A stretch of DNA of 64,000 nt from CAYJAZ01 sp964368455 (GTDB taxonomy: Bacteria; Desulfobacterota; Desulfovibrionia; Desulfovibrionales; Desulfovibrionaceae), in contig CAYJAZ010000004.1 of assembly GCA_964368455.1 (NCBI GenBank), positions 95,254 through 159,253 of the forward strand. The letters run 5' to 3'. The first letter of the stretch is position 1. Each line of letters starts with the position of its first letter. Shown in pieces: positions 1 through 7,509 of the stretch. The position numbers and the translations under genes were made by a program. The notes under the pieces were generated by a model, which made no database searches, was not told the DNA's origin, and was given only the letters and a program-made list of their open reading frames with translations.

Positions 1-483
1 GTCGCCAAACTTTAATTCGTTCACAGAAACAGTATCATTTTCATTGATGATGGGAATGACTTGCATATCCAATAATTTCATCAAAGTATTTCTTGCATTT
101 AGAAAACGTTCACGATTTTTGAAATCAAGCCTTGTGAGAAGTATTTGTGCTGATAGGAGCGAATGTTTAGCAAAAGCTTCGTCATAAAGATGCACAAGCC
201 TGCCCTGCCCTATAGCGGCGGCAGCTTGCTTGCCTGAAAGCCCCTCTAAAAAAGATTCGTCAGTATTGTTCGTTCTTAAAGCAGCTCTACCAGCGGCAAC
301 TGCACCTGAAGAAACAAGAACAACTCTCTTTTTTTCTTTCACTAAAGTAGAAAGCTGTGAAACTATATTTTCTAAAACTTGCCTATCTATGCCTTGTTCG
401 TTTGTGAGAACAGCCGATCCCACCTTAACTACTATAGTACGCATATTTTGTATATGCTTTTGCTTGAGTTCTTGCCAATTCAT
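1..483 (-). CDS. proB: Glutamate 5-kinase, N-terminal part (cut by window start)
   Basis: First step of proline synthesis: ATP-dependent phosphorylation of glutamate to gamma-glutamyl phosphate in the cytoplasm. Reading from the ATG at 483 gives 161 uninterrupted codons to the window edge. The protein opens MNWQELKQ, then shows the amino-acid-kinase core VVKVGSAVLT near residues 17-26, VLVSSGAVAAG near 50-60, a KQAAAAIGQG stretch near 80, and VIPIINENDTVS near 145-156, all typical of ProB. The rest, including any C-terminal PUA domain, lies outside the window. It starts 6 bp after the stop of the small membrane protein gene, so thiE, that gene and proB look like one operon. proC and proA are elsewhere in this window. 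Confidence 0.95.
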   Translation of the reverse strand, partial: MNWQELKQKHIQNMRTIVVKVGSAVLTNEQGIDRQVLENIVSQLSTLVKEKKRVVLVSSGAVAAGRAALRTNNTDESFLEGLSGKQAAAAIGQGRLVHLYDEAFAKHSLLSAQILLTRLDFKNRERFLNARNTLMKLLDMQVIPIINENDTVSVNELKFGD

Positions 484-489
484 TTTTTC

Positions 490-897
490 TTACTTCTTTT
501 CTTCTATGGTATAGTCGTTAGGTGAAATATCATAAACAACGGAATCATCTTGCTTTTTTTGCTGTGGATTAATATATTTTAACCTTGTAGCTTCAAAATT
601 TTCTCCGCTTTGTGTTTCTTGTTCTGTGTATTGATATTCTTGTCCGTACAAAGATTCTCTTTGATTTGATTGATAATAAGCATCTTCTTGTGCTTGTCTT
701 TCTTGCTGCATTTGTTCAAATCTTTGCTGAAAGTTTTTCTTCGCCTTTCTTATTTTGAACCAAAAATAGACTATTAATACAAGTATGAGTGGTAATAAAG
801 CCATTGTAAGAAAAAATCCAGCAACAAGTAAAGCTCCTAAAACAAGAAAGAAAATTACAAGTTGTAAGGGTGTCATTGTATTTTTTTGTATGTACAT
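490..897 (-). CDS. Small membrane protein of unknown function
   Basis: No family is recognised. From the ATG at 897 the protein is 135 aa. Residues roughly 10-45 form a long hydrophobic stretch (one or two membrane segments, including PLILVLIVYFWF). A basic, Gln/Glu-rich cytoplasmic-looking tail with coiled-coil character follows (FQQRFEQMQQERQAQE), and the C-terminus is acidic. The reading frame also runs further upstream to 969, but that would overlap the end of thiE by 50 bp; a start at 897 leaves 22 bp after thiE and has an AGG about 10 bp upstream. It sits between thiE and proB in an apparent operon. The gene is probably real; its function is unknown. Confidence 0.6.
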   Translation of the reverse strand: MYIQKNTMTPLQLVIFFLVLGALLVAGFFLTMALLPLILVLIVYFWFKIRKAKKNFQQRFEQMQQERQAQEDAYYQSNQRESLYGQEYQYTEQETQSGENFEATRLKYINPQQKKQDDSVVYDISPNDYTIEEKK

Positions 898-919
898 TTT
901 TTTACCTAAGTATTGATTT

Positions 920-1660
920 TTATTGCATTGTATTGTTTTCAGCGGAAAAATTTTCAAATATCTTATCAAGATTTATTTCTTGCATTCTTGATTTTTGAGA
1001 AATATTTTCAAACTTATTCATTAAATTTATTGGTTGCAATCTACGCATTTCTCTTGCAGCAAGCATTGGATCTTGTGCTGAACAAATAGCCGAGATCACA
1101 GCAATTCCCTCTATTCCAGCTTCATAAATTGCAGACACATGTTCTTGTTGTATGCCACCACAAGCTATAAGCGGTTTTGAAGTTTCAAAACGGGCTCTCA
1201 CTAATTGCTCCATACCAAATTTTTCATGTTTTTCTTCTTTGATTTCTTCTTCAAATATTGGATTTATAAGTAGATAATCAAGATCTTGTTTAGAAGCTTC
1301 TTTGAGTTGTTCCATATTTTGAACAGTTTTACCCACAATGCAAGCATCGCCAAGTAATTGCCTAATATCTGAAACATCTATATCTTTTTGCCCAACATGC
1401 ACACCACTTGACTGAGAGGCAAGCATAACGTCAAGTCTATCATTGATAATGAGAGGCACTTCAAACATGAGTAAGTTTTTCTTCACTTCTCTTGCAAGTT
1501 CAATGAAATCACGTGTTTCCATATTTTTTTCTCGAAGATGCACAAGACTTACCCCACCAGCAACGCCAGCCATGATAATGTCAATTAAATCTTTACCTTT
1601 GCAAAGAGCTGTGTCGGTGATAAGACAAAGTGAATAGTCAACTTCAAAACGAGAGAACAT
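920..1660 (-). CDS. thiE: Thiamine-phosphate synthase
   Basis: Couples hydroxymethylpyrimidine diphosphate with thiazole phosphate to make thiamine phosphate. The TIM-barrel signatures are visible: LCLITDTALC at the N-terminus, GVSLVHLREKN (substrate-binding Arg/Glu/Lys) near residues 36-46, PLIINDRLDVMLA near 75, GVHVGQKDIDV near 92, and IACGGIQQEHV toward the end. The start at 1660 is preceded by AAAGGAAAC at good spacing; a longer start at 1690 has none. At 246 aa it is about 35-40 residues longer than a typical ThiE because of a polar C-terminal tail after the barrel. It is first gene of the thiE / small membrane protein / proB unit. Confidence 0.9.
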   Translation of the reverse strand: MFSRFEVDYSLCLITDTALCKGKDLIDIIMAGVAGGVSLVHLREKNMETRDFIELAREVKKNLLMFEVPLIINDRLDVMLASQSSGVHVGQKDIDVSDIRQLLGDACIVGKTVQNMEQLKEASKQDLDYLLINPIFEEEIKEEKHEKFGMEQLVRARFETSKPLIACGGIQQEHVSAIYEAGIEGIAVISAICSAQDPMLAAREMRRLQPINLMNKFENISQKSRMQEINLDKIFENFSAENNTMQ

Positions 1661-1847
1661 CTTTTGTTTCCTTTGTTTAATGTAAAACAAGTATAAACAT
1701 TCTTTTCTTTATTGTCAAAACATCGTACTACTCTCATTTATTTTTTATAATGCTTATTTTTTCTACTTGTGAAAAGCTGCATTTAATAATACTTGCTATT
1801 TAAGCCTACTTTTCTTATTATTAAAAAAATTTTTTGAGGTTTTGCCA

Positions 1848-2600
1848 TTGTTTCTTATTGAAAAATTTGGTGTATGGGCTCTTTTTTGCCTAGAAACACT
1901 GTACGTTATTCCTAAAATTAGCAGAATTTTTTCAAAAACTCTCACACAAGTTTACACAATTGGAGCACAATCGCTTTTTCTTATCTTGCTCATTAGCCTG
2001 TTCACAGGCCTTGTGCTTGGTTTGCAATCTTATTATGCTATGAGTGTTTTTGGCGCACAGGCTATGCTTGGCTCTCTGCTTTCACTTTCACTTATTCGCG
2101 AATTAGCTCCAACCCTCACGGCTATCATGCTTGCTGGCAGAGCTGGTTCTTCTATGACTGCTGAAATTGGAATAATGCGTATATACGATCAAATAGATGC
2201 CCTTGAAGTTATGGATATCAACCCGCTTGGTTATTTAGTGACTCCTCGCATTTTAGCTTCTGCGATAGTTTTCCCCATGCTTACTGCGATTTTTAACTGT
2301 ATTGGTATTTTTGGCGGTTATCTTTCTGCTTGTGTACTGCTTTCTTTAAATGAAGGTACTTATTTTTCAGGAATTGAATCTGCTGTCACAATGAATGACA
2401 TACAGGCTACTTTATTGAAATCCTTTGTATTTGGCCTTATTGTGAGTCTTGTTTCTTGCTATCAAGGCTATACTGTGCATGAAAGAAAAGACAGTAAAGG
2501 CCCTGAAGCCGTCGGTAATGCAACAACTTCAGCCGTTGTGTCTTCTTCAATATTAGTGCTTATTGCCGATTACATGCTCACAACTTTTCTTCTTATATAA
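1848..2600 (+). CDS. mlaE: MlaE-family ABC transporter permease
   Basis: Inner-membrane permease of an MCE-type phospholipid transporter that maintains outer-membrane lipid asymmetry. The family pattern is clear: several hydrophobic segments, the conserved RELAPTLTAIMLAGRAGSSM region near residues 80-100, and EIGIMRIYDQIDALEVM just after it. The first codon is TTG: GAGG at 1836-1839 is 8 bp from the TTG at 1848 but only 2 bp from the in-frame TTG at 1842, so 1848 is preferred. It is followed after 18 bp by the ATPase and then the MCE protein. No mlaB (STAS) or mlaC (periplasmic carrier) gene is adjacent. Confidence 0.9.
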   Translation: MFLIEKFGVWALFCLETLYVIPKISRIFSKTLTQVYTIGAQSLFLILLISLFTGLVLGLQSYYAMSVFGAQAMLGSLLSLSLIRELAPTLTAIMLAGRAGSSMTAEIGIMRIYDQIDALEVMDINPLGYLVTPRILASAIVFPMLTAIFNCIGIFGGYLSACVLLSLNEGTYFSGIESAVTMNDIQATLLKSFVFGLIVSLVSCYQGYTVHERKDSKGPEAVGNATTSAVVSSSILVLIADYMLTTFLLI

Positions 2601-2618
2601 AGGACAAAGAGTTTTTCT

Positions 2619-3440
2619 ATGCAAAAATGGGATATTGAAATAAAAAATTTACAAGCTGGTTATGCAAATAAAGAGATTTTTTCAAATCTTAACGCCAGCT
2701 TACCTGGTGGAACAATTTGTGCTTTACTTGGTGAATCTGGATGTGGAAAAAGCACTCTTTTAAAAATGATATTAAAACTCATTCCAGTAAAGCAAGGTGA
2801 AATTTTAGTTGGTGGACAAGATATTTGTAAGATGCCAACAAATGAATTTAGGCGTTTAAGAAGAAGATTTGGCGTGCTTTTTCAAGACGGTGCATTGCTT
2901 GGTTCGCTTAATTTGATTGATAATGTCGCACTTCCTTTAACAGAAAACACAAAACTTTCTTACAATATCAGAAAAGAAGCGGCACTTCGCGTTCTTGAAC
3001 TTGTAGGTTTAAAGGAATACGCAAACTATTTTCCAAGCCAATTATCTGGCGGTATGAAGAAAAGAGCTGGCCTTGCAAGAGCCATTATCACAGAACCCCC
3101 TCTTTTATTCTGCGACGAACCAACTTCTGGATTAGATCCTATAACTTCTGCTCAAATGGATCAGCTTTTGCTTGACATGAAAAGCTATTATCCTGAAATG
3201 TCTATCATTTTAATCACACATGACATGGCTAGCGTTAAATCAATCTCTAAACATGTGCTTTTATTGCATGAGGGTGAATCATTATTCAATGGTAGTGTTG
3301 ATGAATTCTATAAAAGTGAAGATCCTTATACAAAGCAATATCTTGCACGTGAAGCTATAGAAGAAAAACGTATGACGCAAGCTGTGCATGAAGAAGTGCG
3401 ACATGCTATCGATTCATGGCTTAATAATAAGAAAAAATAA
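2619..3440 (+). CDS. mlaF: MlaF-family ABC transporter ATP-binding protein
   Basis: Cytoplasmic ATPase that powers the MlaE permease. It contains Walker A GESGCGKST (residues 38-46), a Q-loop (FGVLFQDGALL), the ABC signature LSGGMKKR near residue 148, Walker B LLFCDEPTSGLDP near 163-175 and the H-loop LITHD near 199. At 273 aa it has normal length for the family. AAAGGA lies upstream of the ATG. The C-terminal 25 residues are charged (EEKRMTQAVHEEVRHAI), as is usual for MlaF. It is the middle gene of the mlaEFD operon. Confidence 0.92.
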   Translation: MQKWDIEIKNLQAGYANKEIFSNLNASLPGGTICALLGESGCGKSTLLKMILKLIPVKQGEILVGGQDICKMPTNEFRRLRRRFGVLFQDGALLGSLNLIDNVALPLTENTKLSYNIRKEAALRVLELVGLKEYANYFPSQLSGGMKKRAGLARAIITEPPLLFCDEPTSGLDPITSAQMDQLLLDMKSYYPEMSIILITHDMASVKSISKHVLLLHEGESLFNGSVDEFYKSEDPYTKQYLAREAIEEKRMTQAVHEEVRHAIDSWLNNKKK

Positions 3441-3469
3441 CTATCTTTCAATAAAAAAAGGAATATAAA

Positions 3470-3916
3470 ATGAAAAGTAAAGAATTTCTACTAGGAATAT
3501 TTGTGATAATGGGCCTTGCTTGCCTTTCTTACCTTACTATTAAATTAGGCAGAATGGATTTTTTTCAAGGCGATAGTTATATAGTCAAAGCACATTTCAA
3601 TTCAGCTTCTGGCTTAAAAGTTGGCTCGAATATTGAAATTGCCGGAGTAAAAGTTGGTTCAATTGCAAGCATCAGTCTTGATCAAGCAAGTAGCACAGCC
3701 TTAGTCGAACTCTCAATCAAAGAAGGTATTGAATTGAGCGATGATACTATTGCAGCTGTGAAAACCTCTGGCCTTATTGGCGATAAATATATTAGCCTTA
3801 TTCCTGGTGGTTCGCCAGATTTATTGACAAATAATAGCCTTCTATTCGACACGCAATCTGCTGTAGATATTGAAGAACTTATAAGTAAATATGTTTTTGG
3901 AAGTGTAGATAATTAA
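3470..3916 (+). CDS. mlaD: MlaD-family MCE-domain protein
   Basis: Periplasmic, membrane-anchored lipid-binding subunit. It has one N-terminal membrane segment (residues about 6-24, FLLGIFVIMGLACLSYLTI) followed by a single MCE domain (FNSASGLKVGSNIEIAGVKVG near residues 43-63, and TSGLIGDKYISLIPGG near 102-118). The length of 148 aa matches a short, one-MCE-domain MlaD. AAAGGAATATAAA precedes the ATG. Its last 4 bp overlap the 3' end of the convergent SprA-like gene, so this is the last gene of the operon. A PqiC-like lipoprotein that often accompanies MCE systems is encoded far away at 35.4-36.0 kb. Confidence 0.9.
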   Translation: MKSKEFLLGIFVIMGLACLSYLTIKLGRMDFFQGDSYIVKAHFNSASGLKVGSNIEIAGVKVGSIASISLDQASSTALVELSIKEGIELSDDTIAAVKTSGLIGDKYISLIPGGSPDLLTNNSLLFDTQSAVDIEELISKYVFGSVDN

Positions 3917-5034
3917 TACTGACTAGCTCTTGCAAATCCTCTTGTCTGCACTTGTGTATAAGCATTATTTGCGTATTGCTTGAGCTGTTCTTGATAGGCA
4001 TTATTATTCATATTTGTGCTATTTTGAGCAAAGGAAATAGCAGATGGCATCAATACCTCGCTAAAAGTATTACTGTTTTTAGGCATTTGTCCTTGCCCTT
4101 GTCCTTGAGAAGAATGTGTAGTATGAGCATTATTTTGCTCTAAAGGCCTATTGTATTGAGCATACATAGCAACAGCTGAAAGAGCTGAGAGCGAAGACGA
4201 TGCGAGAGCTTCGTCTGTTTTAGAATCTACATTTTCTGCAACAGAATTTGTTTTTTCTTCTTTTTCAGAATTTGTTAAACTTTCAACTTTTTCTTCGAGC
4301 TTGTTTTTTTGTGCTTCAGCCTTCATTTGACTTGCAGCACTTGCTACAGCATAGTCTTGTGCAGAAGGCGAATCCGCAGCTAAAGCAGCCGTACGTATTT
4401 TGTCAGCCTTTGCTATTGTAGCTTCTGGATCGTTTGAAACAGGCGAAGTTTCTATTTGAACTGAACCACCTATTGCGTATTGCTTTCCGTCTGGCCCAAC
4501 TGTGTATTCATATGAAGGCCTACCTGTGATGCCTGCACCTGCTGCTGCATGTGCATTTTCATGTGCCCTCACTTCAGCATCTCTTTTTTCTAATTCTTCA
4601 ACAATTTCCTCTTCTTCTTCTGTCAATTCGCCATAAGCAAGATCTTCGTCTTCTTCACTCAATGGCTTAGCACCTTTCACAGAAGGTACTGGACTTGTTG
4701 GACTATCTAAATTTGCTTTTGAACTTGAAGCTTGAACATTCTTTGCTTCTACATGTGGAATTTGAGGAGTTAAAAGCTCTTCACCTGTATTTACACTCTT
4801 TTCCTCTTTCGCTTTATTTTCTAAAAAAGCTCTTGTTTCTTCAGAAATAACTATACCTGTAGAATCTGTGCTTTCTTTTCTAAAATTACTGTCTGAACCA
4901 AATCCACGTAGTTCGTTTTCAGGCATGCTAAAAGGCTGTTCGTCTGCATGTATCTGACGAATAGACTTTACAGGAAGCCCAAAAGAGGCCATTGCATAGC
5001 TTGATTGCATACCTAAACTACTAACGATAGACAT
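3913..5034 (-). CDS. SprA-like putative metalloprotease (CJM1_0395 family)
   Basis: The conserved core is at about residues 135-245: an acidic EEEEEIVEELEKRDAEVRAH run, then HENAHAAAGAG (an HExAH-like zinc-site motif that gives the family its metalloprotease name), the SYEYTVGPDGKQYAIGG segment and a helical KADKIRTAALAADSPSAQD region. The flanking 130 N-terminal and 130 C-terminal residues are low-complexity Ser/Glu/Asn/Gln-rich and poorly conserved. No protease activity is established here; the family name is by motif. It converges on mlaD with a 4-bp overlap. The ATG at 5034 is the first start after an AT-rich intergenic region. Confidence 0.8.
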   Translation of the reverse strand: MSIVSSLGMQSSYAMASFGLPVKSIRQIHADEQPFSMPENELRGFGSDSNFRKESTDSTGIVISEETRAFLENKAKEEKSVNTGEELLTPQIPHVEAKNVQASSSKANLDSPTSPVPSVKGAKPLSEEDEDLAYGELTEEEEEIVEELEKRDAEVRAHENAHAAAGAGITGRPSYEYTVGPDGKQYAIGGSVQIETSPVSNDPEATIAKADKIRTAALAADSPSAQDYAVASAASQMKAEAQKNKLEEKVESLTNSEKEEKTNSVAENVDSKTDEALASSSLSALSAVAMYAQYNRPLEQNNAHTTHSSQGQGQGQMPKNSNTFSEVLMPSAISFAQNSTNMNNNAYQEQLKQYANNAYTQVQTRGFARASQY

Positions 5035-5262
5035 TTTTCAACCTTTTAATTTTTTATTTTATACAAAGCAAAAGAAAACATTCTTGCTCTTATCGTTTTT
5101 AACGGCATTTTCTTATTTTACTTTAGGCCTTAAATAAAAAAAAATTAAAATAAATTTTTAATCTGTTAATTCAAGCTCTTATTTTTTAATTTTTCTATAG
5201 ACAAGAATCTTTTTTAGGAATAGGATATTTCTAATTTATTATTGGAGTTGATTGTAAAAGAC

Positions 5263-6204
5263 ATGACCTCAAAAAAAGATACCTTCCCTATTCTCGTCTA
5301 CCTTCTTGCTCTTTTCAGCTATATTGCTGCCAGTCTTTTTATTAGAGCAACCACTCTTGATTCTTTAAATCTTTCTTTCTACCGATTTTTTGCTTCTTGC
5401 CTTGCTCTATTTCCATTTGCTATTATTTACAGAAAAGAATTTGATCTTGTAACTATTATAATTTCATTTTTTTCTGGCTTTTTCATGTCTTATGGTTCTA
5501 TAGCTTGGGTTATTGCAATAAGGGAAACGAGTATTGCTAGTGCAGATATAATCATCTCTACATGGGCATTTGTCGCTATCTTTTTGTCAGCCATAGTTTT
5601 TAAAACGCGTCCATCAAGACTTGTTATCATCAGTTTGTTCGTTGCCGCACTTGGTTTAGCCATTATGATTCTTGGTCAAAGACATTCTACCTATACTTCT
5701 GGCTATGGTAATTTCCTTGCCTTTGTTTCTGGCTGTTTTTATGCTTTCTATATTATAGCTATGTATAAAATTAAAGGTACAACCAATCCTTTTGCACTTT
5801 TATTCTGGTGTTCATTAGGTGCGTCTACTTCATTATTCCTTGTTATGGTACTTTTCTATGAGTTAAGTTTTCCAACTACCGGAAATGATTATTTTTCTAT
5901 TCTTATGCTTGCATTAGTTATGCAAATTGGCGGAATAGGCCTCACAACTTATGCTACAAAAAAACTCCCTGTATTAACAATTTCTTTGCTTTCTTTATTA
6001 CAGCCAATCTTCGCTGCTATGCTCGGTTTCTTTGTTTTTGACGAACATTTATCCTTCTTAGAAGTTGTAGGTATCTCTATTACCTTACTTTCTTTATTTA
6101 TTCCTAACCTAGATAAGATGAATAAAGTAACTCTTTCTCACTGGAAAAGAGGCCGTAAACTCAGACATTTGCAGTCTCAAAGAAAGAAAATGCACCATCA
6201 TTAA
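5263..6204 (+). CDS. EamA/DMT-family membrane transporter
   Basis: Drug/metabolite transporter with about ten hydrophobic segments arranged as two EamA repeats: an N-terminal repeat ending near FLSAIVF and a C-terminal repeat with KKLPVLTISLLSLLQPIFAAM and FDEHLSFLEVVGI, the usual end-of-repeat signature. The substrate cannot be told from sequence; relatives export amino acids or metabolites. The C-terminal tail is very basic (HWKRGRKLRH, ending HHH). The start is ambiguous: the ATG at 5263 has GGAG 15 bp upstream, and an in-frame TTG at 5242 is also possible. It is a single gene, followed directly by repeat DNA. Confidence 0.85.
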   Translation: MTSKKDTFPILVYLLALFSYIAASLFIRATTLDSLNLSFYRFFASCLALFPFAIIYRKEFDLVTIIISFFSGFFMSYGSIAWVIAIRETSIASADIIISTWAFVAIFLSAIVFKTRPSRLVIISLFVAALGLAIMILGQRHSTYTSGYGNFLAFVSGCFYAFYIIAMYKIKGTTNPFALLFWCSLGASTSLFLVMVLFYELSFPTTGNDYFSILMLALVMQIGGIGLTTYATKKLPVLTISLLSLLQPIFAAMLGFFVFDEHLSFLEVVGISITLLSLFIPNLDKMNKVTLSHWKRGRKLRHLQSQRKKMHHH

Positions 6205-6309
6205 TAGCAATTGCATTATCTTGGATCAGAATACTTAGTTCGTCCTTAGAGAAAAAGTTATTTCTTTGGCCGGCGGAAACATCGCAGACATAAAGAAAAG
6301 ACATGGAAA

Positions 6310-6417
6310 GCCACGTCGTCGTTTCTCTCCTCGGATTGCCACGTCGTCGTTTCTCTCCTCGGATTGCCACGTCGTCGCTTCTCTCCTCGGATTGCCACGT
6401 CGTCGTTTCTCTCCTCC
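6310..6417. repeat. Tandem repeat, 28-bp unit, about four copies
   Basis: Units start at 6310, 6338, 6366 and 6394 with the repeated core GCCACGTCGTCG followed by TTTCTCTCCTCGGATT; the fourth is truncated and runs into CTTGCAATGACGAG. Only one base differs in the third unit. There are no spacers. The unit resembles half of the ATTGCGAGG...CGACGTGGCAATCC palindrome found singly in repeat copy B. Confidence 0.9.
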
Positions 6418-6419
6418 TT

Positions 6420-6700
6420 GCAATGACGAGTCTAGTATATTTCTTTTACTGCTTACGACTTTTTTCATTACACAAAATACTGAACTCACATTTGGAACGC
6501 AGTGACAAATGGTAGCTTGTTTTATGCAAGAATTGATTTCCCACTATTTTAAAGCGAAACAGTATTTAATCTTTTGGTGCGGAGCAGCAAAAGATTAAAA
6601 CTTTTTCGCAAATAAAAAAATAAAATCTACTTCTTTAGCTAAATTCTTTCGCGCTACCTTGCCTACTAAGGTTTCCAAAGGAAATTATTTCCTTTGGCCG
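6420..6700. repeat. Left arm of perfect 281-bp inverted repeat
   Basis: Base-for-base reverse complement of 13685-13965 over 281 bp, by direct reading of both copies. Together they bracket 6,984 bp containing six complete genes. Internal hairpins include CCAAAGGAAATTATTTCCTTTGG (split here as CCAAAGGAAAT / ATTTCCTTTGG) and AATCTTTTG / CAAAAGATT. Confidence 0.92.
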
Positions 6701-6741
6701 CCGGAGGCAAAAAAAAGCGTCGCAGACAAAAAAGCAAAAAA

Positions 6742-7425
6742 TTATATACCTTTAATCCAATCCACGATTTTCTTTTTTACTTCGCGTATTTTACAATACC
6801 AGTAGAAGATATCTTTCTTGTATGGATAGGGGCTTTGATTGCCGAAAGTTCGTCTGAACTTGTGCATATCTAGATGCCCGCCGATATTTCCAATATAATT
6901 ATTTTTTAATCTTGTATCGATTGCTCTGAGATTATTATCTTTATCTATGAGAAAATTCTGTGCGTGCACGTCGCCGTGATAGGAACGTGCTTTATGTAAT
7001 TTGAGCAAGAAATCTTCCACTTTTTTGAAGTCTGTTTCAAAGTTTAAGATTTCGCCATCTATGAATTCCATTATGAGAAATTGCTGTTTTATAAAGAGAT
7101 TTCTTACTTCGCCTATGCCATAGACTTCGCCTAGTTCTGTGAAACCTTTTTCTCTGTATTTACAAGTGTTTATAAGTACTTCAAGACAATGACTTTTTCT
7201 GAATATTGAAAGAAATCTTTTACTTAGGGGGAGTTTGTGTATTTCTTTGAGTACGTATTTTTTGTTATCGATCTTTATTATTTGCGTATCTGCAGTTTTT
7301 TTGAGCATAAGACTTGTGTCGATTGTGTAGTCTTTTCTTAGTATTTTTTTAAGCAAGGGCAGATATTTCTCATCGTAATAATAGAGAGTATAATCATTTT
7401 CTATGCTTTTATTTAATACAGCCAT
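6742..7425 (-). CDS. LPS core heptose kinase-like protein (RfaY/WaaY type)
   Basis: Protein-kinase-fold small-molecule kinase, probably acting on a lipopolysaccharide or other sugar in the cytoplasm. The catalytic loop reads YHGDVHAQNFLI (HGD plus Asn) and is followed by the metal-binding region LRAIDTR; an upstream VLKEIHK matches the ATP-binding lysine, and FLIMEFIDGE resembles the hinge. The start at 7425 (MAVLNKSIEN) has AGGCGG 5-7 bp upstream; an alternative ATG at 7488 would add 21 residues. At about 227 aa it matches RfaY length. It is the last gene before repeat copy A. The exact substrate is uncertain. Confidence 0.7.
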   Translation of the reverse strand: MAVLNKSIENDYTLYYYDEKYLPLLKKILRKDYTIDTSLMLKKTADTQIIKIDNKKYVLKEIHKLPLSKRFLSIFRKSHCLEVLINTCKYREKGFTELGEVYGIGEVRNLFIKQQFLIMEFIDGEILNFETDFKKVEDFLLKLHKARSYHGDVHAQNFLIDKDNNLRAIDTRLKNNYIGNIGGHLDMHKFRRTFGNQSPYPYKKDIFYWYCKIREVKKKIVDWIKGI

Positions 7426-7509
7426 TGTTCCGCCTAAACATAAATTCTTTTGCAAAAAAGGTATACCTTGATATTCAATTGATTGCAAGTTTACTGAAAT
7501 TCTTTAGTT

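Larger units (their letters stand above)
6262..6735. repeat. Large hairpin-rich repeat element, copy A
   Basis: Non-coding stretch between the EamA gene and the kinase-like gene. It consists of a terminal fragment (CTTTGGCCGGCGG at 6265-6277), four tandem 28-bp units, a central AATGACGAG motif, and a long arm to about 6735 ending in CCTTTGGCCGCCGGAGGC and a GCGTCGCAGAC tail. Short reading frames occur on both strands here but have no ribosome sites and only repeat-derived residues. The same arm recurs inverted at 13685-13965 and in diverged form at 60250-60830. Confidence 0.85.

Noticed and set aside
6310..6417. Possible CRISPR array
   Set aside because: Units are contiguous with no spacers, and no cas genes are in the window.
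6303..6515. Several overlapping reading frames of 69-84 codons on both strands in repeat copy A
   Set aside because: They consist of translated 28-bp repeats, lack ribosome sites and have no conserved residues; the DNA is a repeat element.
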